64,000 nucleotides of DNA from Roseibium sediminis (GCF_008711325.1 NZ_VXDB01000008.1:155428-219427), one strand, 5' to 3'. Shown: positions 53,353-63,236, numbered from the stretch's first letter. Program-made: numbers and translations. The notes: a model not told the origin generated them from the sequence alone.

Positions 53353-54006
53353 ATGACAGGTTACGCCCCTTCCCTCTTTGATCTCCGCTTTCCGGAGGAT
53401 GCCGACCTCCGGCTTGAGCGCCGGTATGCCGCCCAGTTTGGCGACCTTCTCGCAGGGGTGGACGAGGCTGGGCGCGGGCCCTGGGCAGGGCCGGTGGTCA
53501 CTGCTGCCGTGATCCTCGACTATGACAAGGTTCCACAGGGCCTGACGGATTCCAAGAAGCTTTCTGAGGCCAAGCGGGAGGAACTCTTCCCACTCATATG
53601 CCAATCCGCTCTGGTTTGTGCGGCAAGCGCCTCACCTGCAACAATCGACCGAAGAAACATTCGGGGCGCTACGCTCGGCGCGATGGTGCGCGCAGTTCGG
53701 GGGCTGGCCGTTGTTCCGCGTTATGTCGTGGTGGACGGGCGGGATATACCGTCCGGGCTTGATATTGAGGCACAGGCACTGGTGAAGGGCGATAGCCGCT
53801 GTCTGGCGGTGGCCGCAGCCTCCATCGTTGCCAAGGTTCTTCGCGACCGCATGATGGTTCGGTTGGACAGTCATTTGCCGGAATATGGCTTTGCGCAGCA
53901 CAAGGGCTATGGCGTACCCGCGCATCAGGCAGCGCTCACCGAACATGGGCCGAGCGAACACCATCGAATGAGCTTCAAGCCCGTGCGCCTTTGCTCCGAG
54001 ACGTGA
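53353..54006 (+). CDS. rnhB: ribonuclease HII
   Basis: RNase HII removes RNA from DNA hybrids and single ribonucleotides misincorporated in DNA. ATG 53353 is preceded by AAGGGG, giving 217 residues. AGVDEAGRGPWAGPV (about 37-51) carries the catalytic Asp-Glu pair and the GRG motif, VVVDGRDIPSG (about 125-135) the third Asp, and VAAASIVAKVLRDRMM (about 153-168) the fourth. It follows the radical SAM gene and is convergent with atpF across a bidirectional terminator. Confidence 0.95.
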   Translation: MTGYAPSLFDLRFPEDADLRLERRYAAQFGDLLAGVDEAGRGPWAGPVVTAAVILDYDKVPQGLTDSKKLSEAKREELFPLICQSALVCAASASPATIDRRNIRGATLGAMVRAVRGLAVVPRYVVVDGRDIPSGLDIEAQALVKGDSRCLAVAAASIVAKVLRDRMMVRLDSHLPEYGFAQHKGYGVPAHQAALTEHGPSEHHRMSFKPVRLCSET

Positions 54007-54026
54007 CCGGTTTGAACCGGGCAATA

Positions 54027-54052
54027 AAAAAGCGGCCCGGAGGCCGCTTTTA
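54027..54052. terminator. bidirectional terminator between rnhB and atpF
   Basis: AAAGCGGCC (54029-54037) pairs with GGCCGCTTT (54042-54050), with A-rich sequence before and T-rich after. It serves rnhB on the plus strand and atpF on the minus strand. Confidence 0.85.
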
Positions 54053-54073
54053 AAGAACCGCTGGTTCGGCACC

Positions 54074-54553
54074 TCAGTTGAGGTTGGCCTTCACCTGATC
54101 AATGCTCTTGGCGAGAATGTCGTCTGCCACCTTGTCCTTGATTTTGGAAGACAGGATATCCTCGGCGGCGCGGACAGCGATGTCTGCAGCTTTCGAACGA
54201 ACTTCCTTGACGGCCTGGGATTCAGCCTGGGCAATCTTGTCTTCGGCAGCCTTGGTCCGGCGCGCGATCATTTCTTCAAGAGCCTTGTTGGTCTCAACTG
54301 TCAGGCGCTCGGCTTCTGCAGTGGCTTCGGCAACAATGTTTGCTGCTTCTTCCTCGGCTTCATGGCGCTTGCGCTGATAGTCGGACAGAAGGGCCTGCGC
54401 TTCTTCACGAAGACGGCGGGCTTCTTCAAGCTCATCACGGATGTCATCGGCGCGCTTGTCGAGAGCTCCACCGATCTTGCCCGGTACCTTGAGGTACGCA
54501 ATCAGGGCGATGAAAAGAACGAGACCGATGAGGGCCCAAAAAGTAGCGTCCAT
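54074..54553 (-). CDS. atpF: ATP synthase F0 subunit b
   Basis: A 159-residue stator subunit: one N-terminal membrane segment (FWALIGLVLFIALIAYLKV, about 5-23), then a long charged helix (about 30-155) that dimerises with b' and connects F0 to F1. AGGAG lies shortly before ATG 54553. It is the last gene of atpI-atpB-atpE-atpF2-atpF, starting 10 bases after atpF2 ends. Confidence 0.95.
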   Translation of the reverse strand: MDATFWALIGLVLFIALIAYLKVPGKIGGALDKRADDIRDELEEARRLREEAQALLSDYQRKRHEAEEEAANIVAEATAEAERLTVETNKALEEMIARRTKAAEDKIAQAESQAVKEVRSKAADIAVRAAEDILSSKIKDKVADDILAKSIDQVKANLN

Positions 54554-54563
54554 CGTCGTCTCC

Positions 54564-55121
54564 TCAGTTCATTGCCGACTTCAGGGCCTTCGTCAGATCG
54601 GTCTTTGCCGGAGCCCTGCCTACGAGCGCTTCAACAAGCGCAGAGGCAGTGTCACCTGCAATTTCCTCGATCTGGCCAAGGGCCTCGGATTTCACGCCTG
54701 CAATGTGCTTTTCAGCAGCAGCAAGCTTTTCGGACAGCTCGGCTTCCGCCTTTTCGCGGCGAGCATCCTGGTCGGCTTTCAGCTTTTCGCGGGTCTCGCT
54801 TGCGATGCCATGCGCCTTGGCGCGAGCTTCGGAAAGAGCCTGCTCGTAAGCTGCAATCGCTTCGTCGGTTTCCTGCTTCAAGCGGTTTGCTTCAGCAAGG
54901 TCACCTGCAATGCGATCCTTACGGTCTTCAAGAATGCCGGCGATCCGCGGAACCGCGACGTTCTTCATGATCCAGTAGAACACGCCAAATGTCAGGGCGA
55001 GCCAAAGGATCTGCGACGCGTAGGTCGTGCTGTCGAACGGCGGAAAGCCCGCACCATGTTCTTCAGCCGGAATGCCAACTTCCGTGTTGTGTTCGGCGTT
55101 GGAATGGGTGTCGCCTGCCAT
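54564..55121 (-). CDS. atpF2: ATP synthase F0 subunit b'
   Basis: A 185-residue b' subunit with a 35-residue acidic N-terminal extension and one membrane segment (YASQILWLALTFGVFYWIM, about 34-52). A long helix follows (about 58-180). Separate b and b' genes are typical of alphaproteobacteria and phototrophs. GGAG lies eight bases before ATG 55121. It follows atpE by 78 bases. Confidence 0.94.
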   Translation of the reverse strand: MAGDTHSNAEHNTEVGIPAEEHGAGFPPFDSTTYASQILWLALTFGVFYWIMKNVAVPRIAGILEDRKDRIAGDLAEANRLKQETDEAIAAYEQALSEARAKAHGIASETREKLKADQDARREKAEAELSEKLAAAEKHIAGVKSEALGQIEEIAGDTASALVEALVGRAPAKTDLTKALKSAMN

Positions 55122-55199
55122 GTCCTATCTCCAAAGTCCGATTGGGCGGCGTCATCGCCGCCCTCGGAGTCGCGTCAAAAGTCTCTAGCGAACCAGAGA

Positions 55200-55427
55200 T
55201 TAGACTGCGAAGAGAAGGAGAAGTGCGATCAGCAGCGAGAAGATGCCGAGAGCTTCGGTAACGGCGAAGCCGAAAACCAGGCGACCGAACTGACCGTCAG
55301 CGGCAGTCGGGTTGCGCAGAGCGCCATTCAGGTAGTTACCGAAGATGGTGCCGAGTGCGATTGCTGCACCACCCATGCCGAGGCATGCGATACCAGCGCC
55401 GATGTATTTTGCTGCTTCTGCTTCCAT
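55200..55427 (-). CDS. atpE: ATP synthase F0 subunit c
   Basis: The 75-residue c-ring subunit forms two membrane helices joined by a polar loop ([10 protein letters not shown]). ATG 55427 follows AGGAGC and gives the normal N-terminus [12 protein letters not shown]; the longer frame is unlikely. The proton-carrying carboxylate is Glu in [11 protein letters not shown] (about residue 57). It lies between atpB (75-base gap) and atpF2. Confidence 0.95.
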   Translation of the reverse strand: MEAEAAKYIGAGIACLGMGGAAIALGTIFGNYLNGALRNPTAADGQFGRLVFGFAVTEALGIFSLLIALLLLFAV

Positions 55428-55502
55428 GACACGTGCTCCTACGTAGTGTTTATGCAGAGGTTTCATGCGGCAGCTTCATGCCACCGCGTGATCAGGTGAA
55501 AC

Positions 55503-56252
55503 TTAGTGAGACGGGTGAAGGGCGTCGTTGAGGTACATGCAGGTCAGGACCGTGAACACGTAGGCCTGCAGGAACGCCACCAGGAACTCCAGAGCGGTCA
55601 GTGCAACCGTCATGCCGAGCGGCAGGATGGCACCAACTGCAGACAGACCGCCTGCTGCACCCATGGAGACGATAAACCCGGCGAAAACCTTCAAGGTGAT
55701 GTGCCCGGCCAGCATGTTCGCGAAAAGACGAACGGACAAGCTGATCGGACGGGACAGGAAGGAAACCACTTCGATCGGCGCAACGATCAACAGGAGAACC
55801 GGCGGCACTCCGGACGGCGCGAAGAGGTGGAAGAACTTGGTACCGTGGCGCATCAGGCCGTAGATCGTCACTGTTCCGATGACGAGCATGGCGAGCGCAA
55901 AGGTCACGATGATGTGGCTGGTCACCGTGAAGAAGTACGGGAACATGCCAAGCAGGTTTGCCACGAGGACAAACATGAAGAGGGAGAACACGAGCGGGAA
56001 GAAACGCATTCCTTCCGTGCCCGCCGAGCTTCGCAGCATGCCCGCCACGAACTCATAGGCCATCTCCGACATGGACTGCGCACGGCTTGGAATGAGGCCG
56101 CGACCGCTTGTCGTGAAAATGAGGAACGCCGCTGCGGATGCTACGGTCAGCACCATGAACAGCGAAGAGTTGGTGAAAGAGAGGTCCATACCCCCGACTT
56201 CAATCGGGAAAATCTTTTGGATCTGGAACTGATGGATCGGATCGTTCGCCAC
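55503..56252 (-). CDS. atpB: ATP synthase F0 subunit a
   Basis: A 249-residue proton-channel subunit with about six hydrophobic segments. [17 protein letters not shown] (about 168-184) carries the essential Arg of the rotor interface. The C-terminal [18 protein letters not shown] is the family end. The start is GTG 56252 with AAGG seven bases upstream. It is the second gene of the F0 operon, 50 bases after atpI. Confidence 0.95.
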   Translation of the reverse strand: MANDPIHQFQIQKIFPIEVGGMDLSFTNSSLFMVLTVASAAAFLIFTTSGRGLIPSRAQSMSEMAYEFVAGMLRSSAGTEGMRFFPLVFSLFMFVLVANLLGMFPYFFTVTSHIIVTFALAMLVIGTVTIYGLMRHGTKFFHLFAPSGVPPVLLLIVAPIEVVSFLSRPISLSVRLFANMLAGHITLKVFAGFIVSMGAAGGLSAVGAILPLGMTVALTALEFLVAFLQAYVFTVLTCMYLNDALHPSH

Positions 56253-56302
56253 CGGTCAGCCTTCTTCGCTTATAAGCCCATGCGCAAAACGCGCGTTAAA
56301 TC

Positions 56303-56692
56303 TCAAGTCGAACTGCCATCGTCCGGTTTTTTGCGGTCGAGGCTTGCTTCTGGCTCAGCGACATACCCCGCCGACCGCAAAACATTCAAGACCCCAGCTG
56401 CAAAACCCAGCAACAAAAAGACAATGAGCCCAAAAGGCGTCGTCCCCAGCCACTGATCGAGAAGCCAACCGATTCCCGTTCCGGTCACAATCCCGGCAAT
56501 GAACTCAGAAGAGAGTTTCATCGCCTGAGCGTATCCGGAGGTGTTGGCAGGTTTGCGAGCCGCGGCACTTTCTTCCGCCTTGGTCCGCCCTTCCAGCACC
56601 CGGTTCAGCCGGTCCCGCCGTTCAGACAGTTCCGCTTCGGAGAGTTCCGGTCCGTTCCCTGATCCGTCACCATTTTGTGCAGAGCCAGTCAT
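56303..56692 (-). CDS. atpI: ATP synthase subunit I (AtpI/AtpZ type)
   Basis: A 129-residue assembly protein with a charged 50-residue N-terminus and two hydrophobic segments (about 62-80 and 86-105; GIVTGTGIGWLLDQWLGTTP). AtpI helps assemble the c-ring and supply Mg2+. GAGG lies about five bases before ATG 56692. It is the first gene of the F0 operon. The 209-base gap between the smc stop and this start probably holds the operon promoter. Confidence 0.9.
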   Translation of the reverse strand: MTGSAQNGDGSGNGPELSEAELSERRDRLNRVLEGRTKAEESAAARKPANTSGYAQAMKLSSEFIAGIVTGTGIGWLLDQWLGTTPFGLIVFLLLGFAAGVLNVLRSAGYVAEPEASLDRKKPDDGSST

Positions 56693-56901
56693 GCGCCCCT
56701 CACACCGGGTTTCGTTTCAGATCCGGTTACTGGAATAGCCCCCGTAAGCCGCGCGCACCATAGTCGGCACCCTTGCCCCTGTCAAGAAGGGGTAACAAGT
56801 TCTTACTTCATTGTTTTTATTGATTTTTTTGACTTTTCAACGACTGAAAGAGACCATAGTCGCATAGTGTCGCAGGTGGCGACGCGGCGGAAGGACGATT
56901 T

Positions 56902-59900
56902 CTAGCCTGCTTCCCGAAACCGTTCTGCGGTGTCCAGATCGACCGAGACAAGCTGGGAAACGCCTCGTTCTGCCATGGTCACCCCAAACAGACGGTTCAT
57001 GCGCGCCATTGTTATGGGATTGTGGGTGATGACCACAAACCGCGTCTCGGTCCTCCGCGACATTTCATCCAGAAGGTCGCAGTAACGCTCGACATTCGCA
57101 TCATCGAGCGGTGCATCCACCTCATCAAGAACGCAGATGGGTGCAGGGTTGGTCAGGAACACCGCAAAGATGAGTGCCATCGCCGTCAGGGCCTGTTCAC
57201 CGCCCGACAGAAGCGTCATGGTCTGTGGTTTTTTGCCCGGCGGGCGGGCGATGATCTCAAGACCTGCGTCCAGAGGGTCATCCGAATCAACCAGCTGCAA
57301 TTCCGCCGTTCCTCCACCGAAAAGATGGGTGAAGAGCCGCTGGAAGTGGTCATTGACCACCTGGAAGGACGCCAGAAGCCGCTCCCGCGCTTCCCGATTG
57401 AGATTCGATATTCCGGTTCTGAGACGGCGAATGGCTTCGATCAGGTCATCCCGCTCGCTCGTCAGCGTCGCCTTCTGCTCGTCAATTTCCTTGAGCTCTT
57501 CTTCCGCGCGCAGGTTCACGCCGCCAAGCCGCTCGCGTTCCGATTTCAGCCGCTCCAACCGTCTTTCAAGGGATTCGGGGTCAGGAAGCGGAGCCCCTTC
57601 CCTCAAGCCAGCCATTTCCGGCAAGGCTGACACCGCCACTTCGAGATCCTCGGTGATGCGCCGCTCGAGATTCGATTTTCTCTCGCGCGCAGCTTCGAGA
57701 CGCTCCTCGGCCCGGATCTTTTTCTCGCGCGCACCGGACATGCCTTCAAGCGCATCCTTGGCAAGACGATCCACCTCAGCCTGATCCAGCTCGGCCTGCT
57801 GAAGCTCGTCGTCCTTGTGCCGTTTCTCCTCTTCCGCCTTGGCGATTGCCGAAAAGAGGTCCCGACGCTTCAGCTCGATTTCTTCCGGCGCTTCCAGAAG
57901 CTCCTCGCGTTCTTCAGCTGCTTCCTCGCGGCGGGCGACGAGGATTTCGATCTGCTGGGCGGCATTGGCGGCACGGGTGCGCCAGCTTTCATGCTCGCGG
58001 GCAATTGCTTCAAGCCTGCGGTCGCGCATCTGCTGTTCTCTGGCGAGGCCCTCGGCAACCGCCCGTGCTTCGGCGAGAGCGGACCGCGCTGCGGAAACGT
58101 CAGCCTGCACTTTCGCGATTTCTTCTGCAAAGCCGGAGACATCAGGAGCAGCTTCCAACTGCTCTTCTGCCTCCAGAAGATACTCCCGCGCTTCGCTGGC
58201 TTCTTCCGTGAGCTGGGCAAGGCGTTCTTCTGCACTGGCCTTTCGGGCGGCGAGTTGCGAGAGCGCGCGTTCTGCCTGTGTCAGCGCATCCCTTGCTGCT
58301 GTCACCTCGCGCTGCGCTTCGCGAACCCTGCCGCGCGCAGCCTGTTCAAGATCGACGGCCTGACGAACTGCGCTCGCCGCCTGTTCCATATCGGCCTGCT
58401 TGTCAGATACCGTGCGACGAACACCTTCGATCTGATCGGCAAGTTCGGAAAGACGGTTCTTCTGGGCAAGGCGTTGTGCGGCAGGGGTCGGAGCATCGGC
58501 GCGCACCACGAAACCGTCCCAGCGCCACAAGTCCCCTTCTCGGGAGACAAGCCGCTGCCCCGGCTTGAGCTGTCGCTGCAGTTCCTGCCCTTGCGCCTTT
58601 TCAACGAGGCCGATCTGGGCAAGACGGCGGGCAAGTTTCTTCGGAGCCTCGACGACATCGGATAGCGGGCGGACACCGGCTGGCAAGGAAGGGTCATCTA
58701 TGAGGACCAGCACATCCCCCCAATGAACCGGCGCGTCTTCCGTGTCTGCCGCCTCAAGGTCTTCACCTAATGCTGCGCCCAACGCCGTTTCGGAGCCGGT
58801 TTCAACCTTCATTGTATCGACGATGGGAGACCATTCCGAACCGCTTGCTGCGGACAGGATGCTTTCAAGCGTGCGCGCTTCCGTTTCCAGACTGGAAAGC
58901 GCCCGCTCGACTTCCGACAGTCCGGAACGGCTCACCTGTTCCCTCTCGCGAGCGCCGGTTGTGGCTTCCTCTGCGCTCTCTACGGCCAGTTCGGTTTCTG
59001 CAAGGCTTTCTTCGGCCAGTTCCACGGCCTCGCGCCGCTCGGCAACCCCGTCCACCTGATCCAACTCGGCCGTAATGGCAGCAAGAGCCGTCTCCGCATC
59101 ACCTGCCTGCCCGGCCAGACGCTCACTCCGCTGACGGGCATCGGCGACCATTCGATCCAGTTGCTGGCGCTCTGCCACGGCCCGCGCCTGCGCAGACGTG
59201 CGTTCGCCTAGCACGCTCTCCAGTTCGCGTACCCGCTCTTCGGCTTCAAGAACCTTTTCCCTGGCCCCTTCGGAGCGCTCCAGCACCGTCTCGTTTTCTT
59301 CCAGCAGTTCAGCGCGCTCTTCGGCAAGGCGTTCAAGAACCTCGTCGTTTTCACTCACCATCCGCTCTTCGCGGGAAATGTCCTCGGCCAGTTGCGCCAG
59401 TCGCCGCTCGATGTCCTGCAGGCGCTCCTTTATGCGGCGTTCGTCGGCATCGAGATCGTTTCTCGCCAGAACCAGCCGCTGCAAGGTGGCCGCCGCGCGC
59501 GCAGCAGCATCGCGCAGTTCTGGTAGCTTGTGGGCAGCAATCGCCTGAACACGAGCTGTTTCGGCCTGAATGGCCGTTGCCTCGTTGACGGCCTTTTGTG
59601 CCTCATGAAACTGGGCCTCGGCCGTTTCCAGCGCCGTGCGGGCATCTTCCCAGCGCAGATAAAGAATGGCGGCTTCCGCGCCCCGGATTTCTGATGAGAG
59701 GTTTCGATAGCGCGTCGCCTGACGCGACTGGCGGCGCAGGCTGTCCAGCTGGCCGTCGATCTGCACGAGCACATCTTCCAGACGCTCAAGGTTCTGCTCG
59801 GCAGCGCGCAGCCTGATTTCGGCTTCGTGCCTGCGCGAATGCAGCCCGGAAATGCCGGCAGCCTCCTCCAGAATCTTGCGGCGGGAGGTCGGCTTTGCAG

Positions 59901-60360
59901 AAATCAGCTCGCCGATCTGCCCCTGCCGCACCATGGCCGGAGAGCGCGCACCGGTGGAGGCGTCGGCAAAGAGCAGCTGCACATCACGGGCACGCACATC
60001 CTTGCCGTTGATCTTGTAGTTGGATCCAGCCTCACGTTCGATCCGGCGGCTGACCTCCAGCATGTCGGCAGCATTGAAGGCCTGCGGCGCGGTGTGGTCA
60101 TTGTTCTCCAGAAACAGGACCACTTCGGCCGTGTTGCGCGCGGGACGGTTCAGACTGCCGGAGAAGATGACATCATCCATGCCGGAGGCGCGCATGTTCT
60201 TGTAGGAGTTTTCCCCCATCACCCAGCGCAGCGCCTCGACAAGATTGGACTTGCCGCAGCCGTTCGGGCCGACGACCCCCGTCAGCCCGTCGCCGATGAC
60301 AAACTCCATCGGCTCCACAAAGGACTTGAACCCGGCAACGCGCAGCTTGGAAAACTTCAT
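56902..60360 (-). CDS. smc: chromosome segregation protein SMC
   Basis: SMC is the ATPase of the condensin complex that organises chromosomes. The 1152-residue protein begins MKFSKLRVAGFKSFVEP, with Walker A GPNGCGKSNLVEALRW (about 32-47). Two long coiled-coil arms rich in Glu, Arg and Ala (about 170-490 and 660-960) flank a hinge at about 500-650. The ABC signature LLSGGEQALTAMAL and Walker B ICVLDEVDAPLDDANVERY are near the C-terminus. The partners scpA and scpB are not in the window. It heads away from dsbA on the same strand (90-base gap) and ends 209 bases before atpI. Confidence 0.97.
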   Translation of the reverse strand: MKFSKLRVAGFKSFVEPMEFVIGDGLTGVVGPNGCGKSNLVEALRWVMGENSYKNMRASGMDDVIFSGSLNRPARNTAEVVLFLENNDHTAPQAFNAADMLEVSRRIEREAGSNYKINGKDVRARDVQLLFADASTGARSPAMVRQGQIGELISAKPTSRRKILEEAAGISGLHSRRHEAEIRLRAAEQNLERLEDVLVQIDGQLDSLRRQSRQATRYRNLSSEIRGAEAAILYLRWEDARTALETAEAQFHEAQKAVNEATAIQAETARVQAIAAHKLPELRDAAARAAATLQRLVLARNDLDADERRIKERLQDIERRLAQLAEDISREERMVSENDEVLERLAEERAELLEENETVLERSEGAREKVLEAEERVRELESVLGERTSAQARAVAERQQLDRMVADARQRSERLAGQAGDAETALAAITAELDQVDGVAERREAVELAEESLAETELAVESAEEATTGAREREQVSRSGLSEVERALSSLETEARTLESILSAASGSEWSPIVDTMKVETGSETALGAALGEDLEAADTEDAPVHWGDVLVLIDDPSLPAGVRPLSDVVEAPKKLARRLAQIGLVEKAQGQELQRQLKPGQRLVSREGDLWRWDGFVVRADAPTPAAQRLAQKNRLSELADQIEGVRRTVSDKQADMEQAASAVRQAVDLEQAARGRVREAQREVTAARDALTQAERALSQLAARKASAEERLAQLTEEASEAREYLLEAEEQLEAAPDVSGFAEEIAKVQADVSAARSALAEARAVAEGLAREQQMRDRRLEAIAREHESWRTRAANAAQQIEILVARREEAAEEREELLEAPEEIELKRRDLFSAIAKAEEEKRHKDDELQQAELDQAEVDRLAKDALEGMSGAREKKIRAEERLEAARERKSNLERRITEDLEVAVSALPEMAGLREGAPLPDPESLERRLERLKSERERLGGVNLRAEEELKEIDEQKATLTSERDDLIEAIRRLRTGISNLNREARERLLASFQVVNDHFQRLFTHLFGGGTAELQLVDSDDPLDAGLEIIARPPGKKPQTMTLLSGGEQALTAMALIFAVFLTNPAPICVLDEVDAPLDDANVERYCDLLDEMSRRTETRFVVITHNPITMARMNRLFGVTMAERGVSQLVSVDLDTAERFREAG

Positions 60361-60450
60361 CGGCGCGCCCCACGGTGTGCGGGACGCGCCGATATTTCAA
60401 ACCTGCCGGTCAAGCTCTCGCCCCCACCGATCCGTCGGCGGGGATCAGCC

Positions 60451-61089
60451 TCAAAGTTCGGCGTCGATGAGCTTGGACATCTGATCAAACGGCAAGGCTC
60501 CCGGGTGCTTTTCACCATTGATGAAGAAAGTCGGAGTGGAGGTTACCTTGAATTCGCCTGCACCGCGCTCCCTGACTGCGTTTATTGCGTCAAGAAGCTT
60601 CTGGTTTTTCAAGGCCTCTTCGAAAGACTCTTGTGTAAATCCGATCTGCTTGGAGAAATTCAGCAGTGAATTGTAGGGATTGTCGCTGAACGCCCATGCA
60701 CGCTGGTTTTCGAACATGGTGTCCACGATCTCGAAATACTTGTCAGCAGGGGCAGACCGGGCCAGCATGAAGGCGGCTGCAGCAACCGGATCGAGCGGGA
60801 ATTCACGGAATATGAACTTCACCTTGCCGGTCTCGATATAGTTCTTCTTCAGTTCCGGATAGGTGTTCTTGTGGAAATTCGCACAATGGCCGCAGGTCAT
60901 GGATGCATATTCCACGATCGTGACCGGAGCATCCGCATCGCCAAGGATCTTGTCACCCAGCGGGCCCGGCGTCAGCAGCGCCTCCAGATCAACGCTTTCG
61001 GCAAGAGCAATTGCGGGCATGCCCACCAGTCCGGCAGCAGCGGCCAATCCGACCGAGGTTTTCAAGAACGTTCTGCGAGATACGGTCAC
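60451..61089 (-). CDS. DsbA-family thiol:disulfide protein, Tat-exported
   Basis: A 212-residue periplasmic thioredoxin-fold protein. A GTG start at 61089 follows AGGAAA by eight bases and places a Tat-type signal at the N-terminus (VSRRTFLKTSVGLAAAAGL, cleavage after ALA). The redox motif CGHC lies in EYASMTCGHCANFHK (about 75-88), and the cis-Pro loop is TSTPTFFING. The family oxidises or isomerises disulfides in exported proteins. It sits between DUF721 and smc, a conserved rhizobial neighbourhood. Confidence 0.9.
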   Translation of the reverse strand: MTVSRRTFLKTSVGLAAAAGLVGMPAIALAESVDLEALLTPGPLGDKILGDADAPVTIVEYASMTCGHCANFHKNTYPELKKNYIETGKVKFIFREFPLDPVAAAAFMLARSAPADKYFEIVDTMFENQRAWAFSDNPYNSLLNFSKQIGFTQESFEEALKNQKLLDAINAVRERGAGEFKVTSTPTFFINGEKHPGALPFDQMSKLIDAEL

Positions 61090-61239
61090 GTGTCGGTTTC
61101 CTGTCACTATTAATAGGCGCCGTTCGGGCTTTCCTCTGGATGTGCCCCTTCCGGCCTTCGACGTCAACCAAAAGCGGAAATTATGGCAGGAAACAGGATG
61201 GCGCTTTCGCAAAGCATCACAGAGGTGTGAAAACGTCGG

Positions 61240-61770
61240 CTAACCGGCAGATTTTCTGGCGATAACCTGTGCGCCAAGTTTCTGCAGCGCCGTTTTCAAG
61301 CGATCATTCTCAACGTTTGAGAGCTTGCTGTCGAGCGCACGGCGCTCATCGTCAGTCAACTCACGCAGCTTGCGTCTGGTCGGTTGGGAGGGAACAACCA
61401 CCGGCTTTTGCACAATCTTGATCCGGGAAACGGCCGACCAACCGAAGAACGTGTTGATGTTTGACAGGATCTGGCCGGTTTCGTGGCTCAGCATCAGGGC
61501 AGTTGCCCCGTCCGTGTAGACTTGCAGTGTCGCTGACGGAATTTCGCCTGTCGTCCGATCTCCATTGTCCATCTGCCGTGGCCAGATCAGTCGAACGGGA
61601 CGGACCCGAGTGGCATACCGCGGCCCGACAATATCGGGCCAGGAGGCGAGCAGTTCGGCGGAAGCAAAGCCGCGCTTCTTGCAAGCAGCAGAAACCGCAT
61701 CGCCGACAAGGTCGGCGAGATTCCGGGCGTTCCTTGAACGCCGATCCTTTCGGCTTGCGTTCGCTCTCAA
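61240..61770 (-). CDS. DUF721 (DciA-like) protein
   Basis: A 176-residue DUF721 protein with the family core ELLASWPDIVGPRYATRVRP (about 43-62). Some DUF721 proteins (DciA) load the replicative helicase DnaB. The basic N-terminus (SRKDRRSRNAR) suits nucleic-acid contact. The C-terminal half (about 125-176) is charged and helical. The start, TTG 61770, is uncertain because no clear ribosome-binding site precedes it. It is divergent from mutY and upstream of dsbA and smc. Confidence 0.85.
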   Translation of the reverse strand: MRANASRKDRRSRNARNLADLVGDAVSAACKKRGFASAELLASWPDIVGPRYATRVRPVRLIWPRQMDNGDRTTGEIPSATLQVYTDGATALMLSHETGQILSNINTFFGWSAVSRIKIVQKPVVVPSQPTRRKLRELTDDERRALDSKLSNVENDRLKTALQKLGAQVIARKSAG

Positions 61771-61977
61771 GTGGCTTCAGCCTTGTTTGCAGCACGTTTT
61801 TCAAGACAACCATGCCGCCGCGTTCTTGCTGCTTCGTTCGTAACGATACATCGCTTAATGCGACAAAAAGAAGACGTGGCCAGTTAAGTACAAGCTATGC
61901 CTATGTTTTCCCCTGCTTTTCCCCAGCCAGATCAAGATCCCACTTGAATTTGCATCCGGCAGATACAGGTTTGCTGC

Positions 61978-63045
61978 ATGCCAGATCAAAGTGAAACTCT
62001 TGCCCTTCTCAATTGGTACGATCGCAACGCAAGGGCCCTGCCCTGGCGAGTGTCACCATCCGACCGCGCTGTTGGTGTGATACCGGACCCCTATCAGATC
62101 TGGTTGTCAGAGGTCATGCTGCAGCAGACCACCGTTGCGGCAGTGAAAGACTATTTCATCAAGTTCACGCAGTTGTGGCCATCAGTTCTGGATCTGGCGG
62201 CAGCCGATGAAGAAGACGTAATGAAAGCCTGGGCCGGCCTTGGGTATTACTCACGGGCGCGGAACCTGAAGAAATGCGCCGAGACGGTTGCTGCCGTCCA
62301 TGCAGGCAGGTTCCCGGATACGGAAGAGGAGCTGCTGGCGCTTCCGGGTATCGGCCCCTATACGGCAGCTGCCATTTCTGCAATCGCATTTGACCGGCCA
62401 TCCGCCGTGGTCGACGGGAATGTGGAACGGGTTCTTGCCCGCCTGCTTGAAATTGAAGAGCAATTGCCCGCGGCAAAGGTTCCGATCAAGGCCGCAATGG
62501 CGACGCTCACACCCGATGATCGGCCGGGAGATTTTGCGCAGGCCGTCATGGATCTTGGTGCCACGATTTGTACACCTCGGAGACCCGCCTGTGGATTGTG
62601 CCCATGGATGAAGCAATGCCGGGCCCGCGCAAACGGCACAGCTGAAAGCTTGCCACGCAAGGCGCCCAAGAAAGCAAAGCCAACCCGTTACGGCGCAGCC
62701 TTTGTTTTCAGACGGGAGAGCGATGGAGCGGTTCTCTTGCGCCGACGCCCCGCCAAGGGACTGCTCGGCGGAATGAGCGAAGTGCCGGGGACCGAGTGGA
62801 GCGAGACATTCGACACGGCAGATGCCCTATCCCAAGCCCCTGCCCCGCTGGGCTGGCGCAAGAAAGTCGATGTGGTTCGCCACACCTTCACCCATTTCCA
62901 TCTGGAACTGAGCATTTATGTTGCCGTCGCGCCAAAGAGCCTTCCACTGCCGGATGGGTGCTGGTGGTCAGAGATCGATGCCCTTCCTGGAGAAGCGCTG
63001 CCAACCGTCATGCGCAAGGCGGTGGCGACAGGGCTGGACGGTTAG
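61978..63045 (+). CDS. mutY: A/G-specific adenine DNA glycosylase MutY
   Basis: MutY removes adenine mispaired with 8-oxoguanine. The 355-residue protein has SEVMLQQTTVA (about 42-52) with the catalytic Glu, the helix-hairpin-helix LPGIGPYTAAAI (about 121-132), and the catalytic Asp in VVDGNVERV. The [4Fe-4S] loop is CTPRRPACGLCPWMKQC (Cys-x6-Cys-x2-Cys-x5-Cys, about 198-214). The C-terminal Nudix-like domain (about 235-350) recognises 8-oxoguanine. It is divergent from DUF721. Confidence 0.96.
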   Translation: MPDQSETLALLNWYDRNARALPWRVSPSDRAVGVIPDPYQIWLSEVMLQQTTVAAVKDYFIKFTQLWPSVLDLAAADEEDVMKAWAGLGYYSRARNLKKCAETVAAVHAGRFPDTEEELLALPGIGPYTAAAISAIAFDRPSAVVDGNVERVLARLLEIEEQLPAAKVPIKAAMATLTPDDRPGDFAQAVMDLGATICTPRRPACGLCPWMKQCRARANGTAESLPRKAPKKAKPTRYGAAFVFRRESDGAVLLRRRPAKGLLGGMSEVPGTEWSETFDTADALSQAPAPLGWRKKVDVVRHTFTHFHLELSIYVAVAPKSLPLPDGCWWSEIDALPGEALPTVMRKAVATGLDG

Positions 63046-63219
63046 ATCGGCACTATTTACAAGACCACCGACACACGAATTAGTTATTATTTACCAAGCG
63101 ACAAGACTTGAATTGACGCCTATAAATGTGGCCCAACCCACCAAGGCCGCTGCGTCAAAAAATTAATTTGGAAACTGACAATTTTATCCCTTTTCGGGCT
63201 TGGCGGGGCTTACATGCAG

Positions 63220-63236
63220 TCTAGAATTATTCTAAA
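63220..63236. promoter_or_regulatory. Irr-type iron control element (ICE) upstream of bfr
   Basis: TCTAGAATTATTCTAAA is one base off the perfect palindrome TTTAGAATTATTCTAAA that Irr binds in rhizobia. It lies 40 bases before the bfr start, where repression under iron limitation is expected. Confidence 0.78.
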
